The notes under the pieces are model-generated. The model worked only from the letters and a program-made list of their open reading frames with translations. It had not been told where the DNA came from and did not search any database. The position numbers and the translations under genes were made by a program. A stretch of DNA of 64,000 nt from Mucilaginibacter sp. L196 (GTDB taxonomy: Bacteria > Bacteroidota > Bacteroidia > Sphingobacteriales > Sphingobacteriaceae), in the NCBI RefSeq assembly GCF_009765905.1, contig NZ_LMUO01000009.1:659941-723940 (forward strand). The letters are read 5' to 3'. Shown here piece after piece: positions 62,779-64,000 of this stretch. Numbering within the stretch: the first letter of the stretch is position 1; every line of letters starts with the position of its first letter.

Positions 62779-64000
62779 ATGATTTATTGTAAAAAATACC
62801 AGTTCCGCATTTTATCAAAATTATTTATTGCCCCACTTTTTTTCGTATACCTGCTTTCATCAGCACCTGTTGCAAAGGCCCAAACTGCCAATGTTCCGGC
62901 AAGTATGTATGAGCAGGCTACGGAGGTAAGCGGTACGGTTATCCAATATGGGCAGGATATTCAGGCCATCAAAGAATTTTACTGGCCCTACCATCTTGAT
63001 CCCAATCAGGAATATCAGGATAAAGACCCGGTATTCTTTTCGCCAGAACAAAGAAAAAGACTGGTAGAAGTAAATAATGATTATTTAAAACAACTTGATC
63101 AGATAGATTTTAACTCCATCAGTGTTTATGGTAAGGTTGACTATATCTTGCTAAAGAAAAAAATACAATTTGAACTAGACTATCTTCAAAAACAGGAACA
63201 AAAATATAGCAGCATAAAGCAATATATCCCTTTTGCGGATAGCATTTATTTTTTAGAAAAGGAGCGCAGGCGCGGTGCCAGTGTAAACGGACAGCAAGTT
63301 GCTAATACGCTTAATACTGTACTAAAAGAGCTTAAATCAGAGTCAGCCCAGTTTAGTAAGCTTCAATCTTTAGACATGCCATTGGCGATAACGGCACATG
63401 ATGCTGTAATAGGACTAAAGAGCCGCCTAAAGAACTTCTACGATTTTTATAATGGTTATGATCCAATGTTTACCTGGTGGGCACCTGCGCCATATGGGGC
63501 ATTGGATAGCGCCCTGGACGCATATAGCAATCAGGTTATAAAAAAGGGAAAATTGCACACCATGCAAAAAGCTGATACCAGCGGCATTGTGGGCGTACCA
63601 ATCGGTCGTGAGGAATTGATTAACCAGCTAAATGTTGAAATGATCCCTTATACACCGGAAGAATTGATTAAATTGGCTAATAAAGAATTTGCCTGGTGCA
63701 ATAAGGAAGTACTGAAAGCATCGCAGGAGATGGGTTATGGTAACGACTGGAAAAAGGCATTGGAACAAGTTAAAAACAGCTATGTAGAAGCCGGTAAACA
63801 ACCGGAGCTGATTGTAAGCATATATAACAGGTCATTAGACTTTATTAAAGCGAGAGACCTGATAACTATACCTCCATTGGCTGATGAAACCTGGGGAATG
63901 ATTATGATGAGCCCGCAAAGGCAATTGGTAAATCCATTTTTTACAGGCGGTAAGGAGATTAGCATATCTTACCCAACCAATAGCATGCAAGAAGATAACA
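62779..64000 (+). CDS. DUF885 family putative metallopeptidase, 3' end cut by the window
   Basis: At least 407 codons run from the ATG at 62779 to the end of the window without a stop. A signal peptide (LFFVYLLSSAPVAKAQ) ends near residue 36. The DUF885 character shows in YGKVDYILLKKKI, the Gly-rich GIVGVPIGREELI and ELIKLANKEFAWCNKEVLK. DUF885 proteins are thought to be zinc carboxy- or dipeptidases with an HExxH-type site in the C-terminal half, which would lie beyond position 64000 and cannot be checked. It follows the AraC gene on the same strand, so it could free hydroxyproline from imported peptides. Confidence 0.85.
   Translation, partial: MIYCKKYQFRILSKLFIAPLFFVYLLSSAPVAKAQTANVPASMYEQATEVSGTVIQYGQDIQAIKEFYWPYHLDPNQEYQDKDPVFFSPEQRKRLVEVNNDYLKQLDQIDFNSISVYGKVDYILLKKKIQFELDYLQKQEQKYSSIKQYIPFADSIYFLEKERRRGASVNGQQVANTLNTVLKELKSESAQFSKLQSLDMPLAITAHDAVIGLKSRLKNFYDFYNGYDPMFTWWAPAPYGALDSALDAYSNQVIKKGKLHTMQKADTSGIVGVPIGREELINQLNVEMIPYTPEELIKLANKEFAWCNKEVLKASQEMGYGNDWKKALEQVKNSYVEAGKQPELIVSIYNRSLDFIKARDLITIPPLADETWGMIMMSPQRQLVNPFFTGGKEISISYPTNSMQEDN

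Overview
The window looks like a chromosomal segment of a Bacteroidota bacterium, most likely a soil or plant-associated Sphingobacteriaceae (Mucilaginibacter or Pedobacter-like). This rests on two SusC/SusD outer-membrane pairs, dense glycoside hydrolases with Bacteroidota-type signal peptides, moderate-to-low GC, a TAnnTTTG-style promoter and almost no Shine-Dalgarno sequences. The species is inference. No rRNA, tRNA, CRISPR array, transposase or prophage gene was seen.

Layout. 1-21000 is mostly housekeeping or accessory: a ligase-associated Lhr-like helicase, a small lipoprotein, a serine beta-lactamase-fold hydrolase, an M16 peptidase, a NagX-like membrane acetyltransferase divergent from anmK, a GH92 alpha-mannosidase, a DUF1810 protein, a LysR regulator, a urea-transporter/pirin/OsmC/TRIC run, a PoxB-like enzyme and an orphan beta-helix-like protein. 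21000-31600 holds a LacI regulator, GH35, GH20, a DUF5077-DUF3472 protein, an SGNH-GH20 fusion and a FadR-type GntR regulator. 31900-47900 is a sialic acid utilisation operon: SusC, SusD, N-acetylneuraminate lyase, mutarotase, MFS permease, dual-SGNH sialate O-acetylesterase, ManNAc/GlcNAc 2-epimerase, GH33 sialidase and a 1006-residue protein I cannot assign, followed by a second MFS permease. The hydrolases upstream could trim sialylated glycoprotein or mucin-type glycans (sialic acid, Gal, HexNAc; Man by GH92 elsewhere).

49300-64000 is the most unusual region. A GH127-type beta-L-arabinofuranosidase gene is divergent from a second SusC/SusD pair. That pair is followed by a complete trans-4-hydroxy-L-proline catabolic set: 4-hydroxyproline 2-epimerase, FAD-dependent D-hydroxyproline dehydrogenase, DapA-family deaminase and 2-oxoglutarate-semialdehyde dehydrogenase. 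An AraC regulator and a DUF885 putative peptidase, cut by the window end, come next. I propose a locus for arabinosylated hydroxyproline-rich plant cell-wall protein (extensin-like), in which both the sugar and the amino acid are consumed. Collagen-derived peptides are the main alternative.

Regulation. Two 25-bp palindromes with identical 11-base arms lie in front of the sialic acid susC and the lacI-type gene, and a shorter relative lies between gntR and susC. Their GT-N3-AC core suits the FadR-type regulator. A different motif, CAAACGTTTG with a central CG, lies upstream of the GH35/GH20, DUF3472 and SGNH-GH20 genes and suits the LacI regulator. Together they suggest a GntR-over-LacI cascade.
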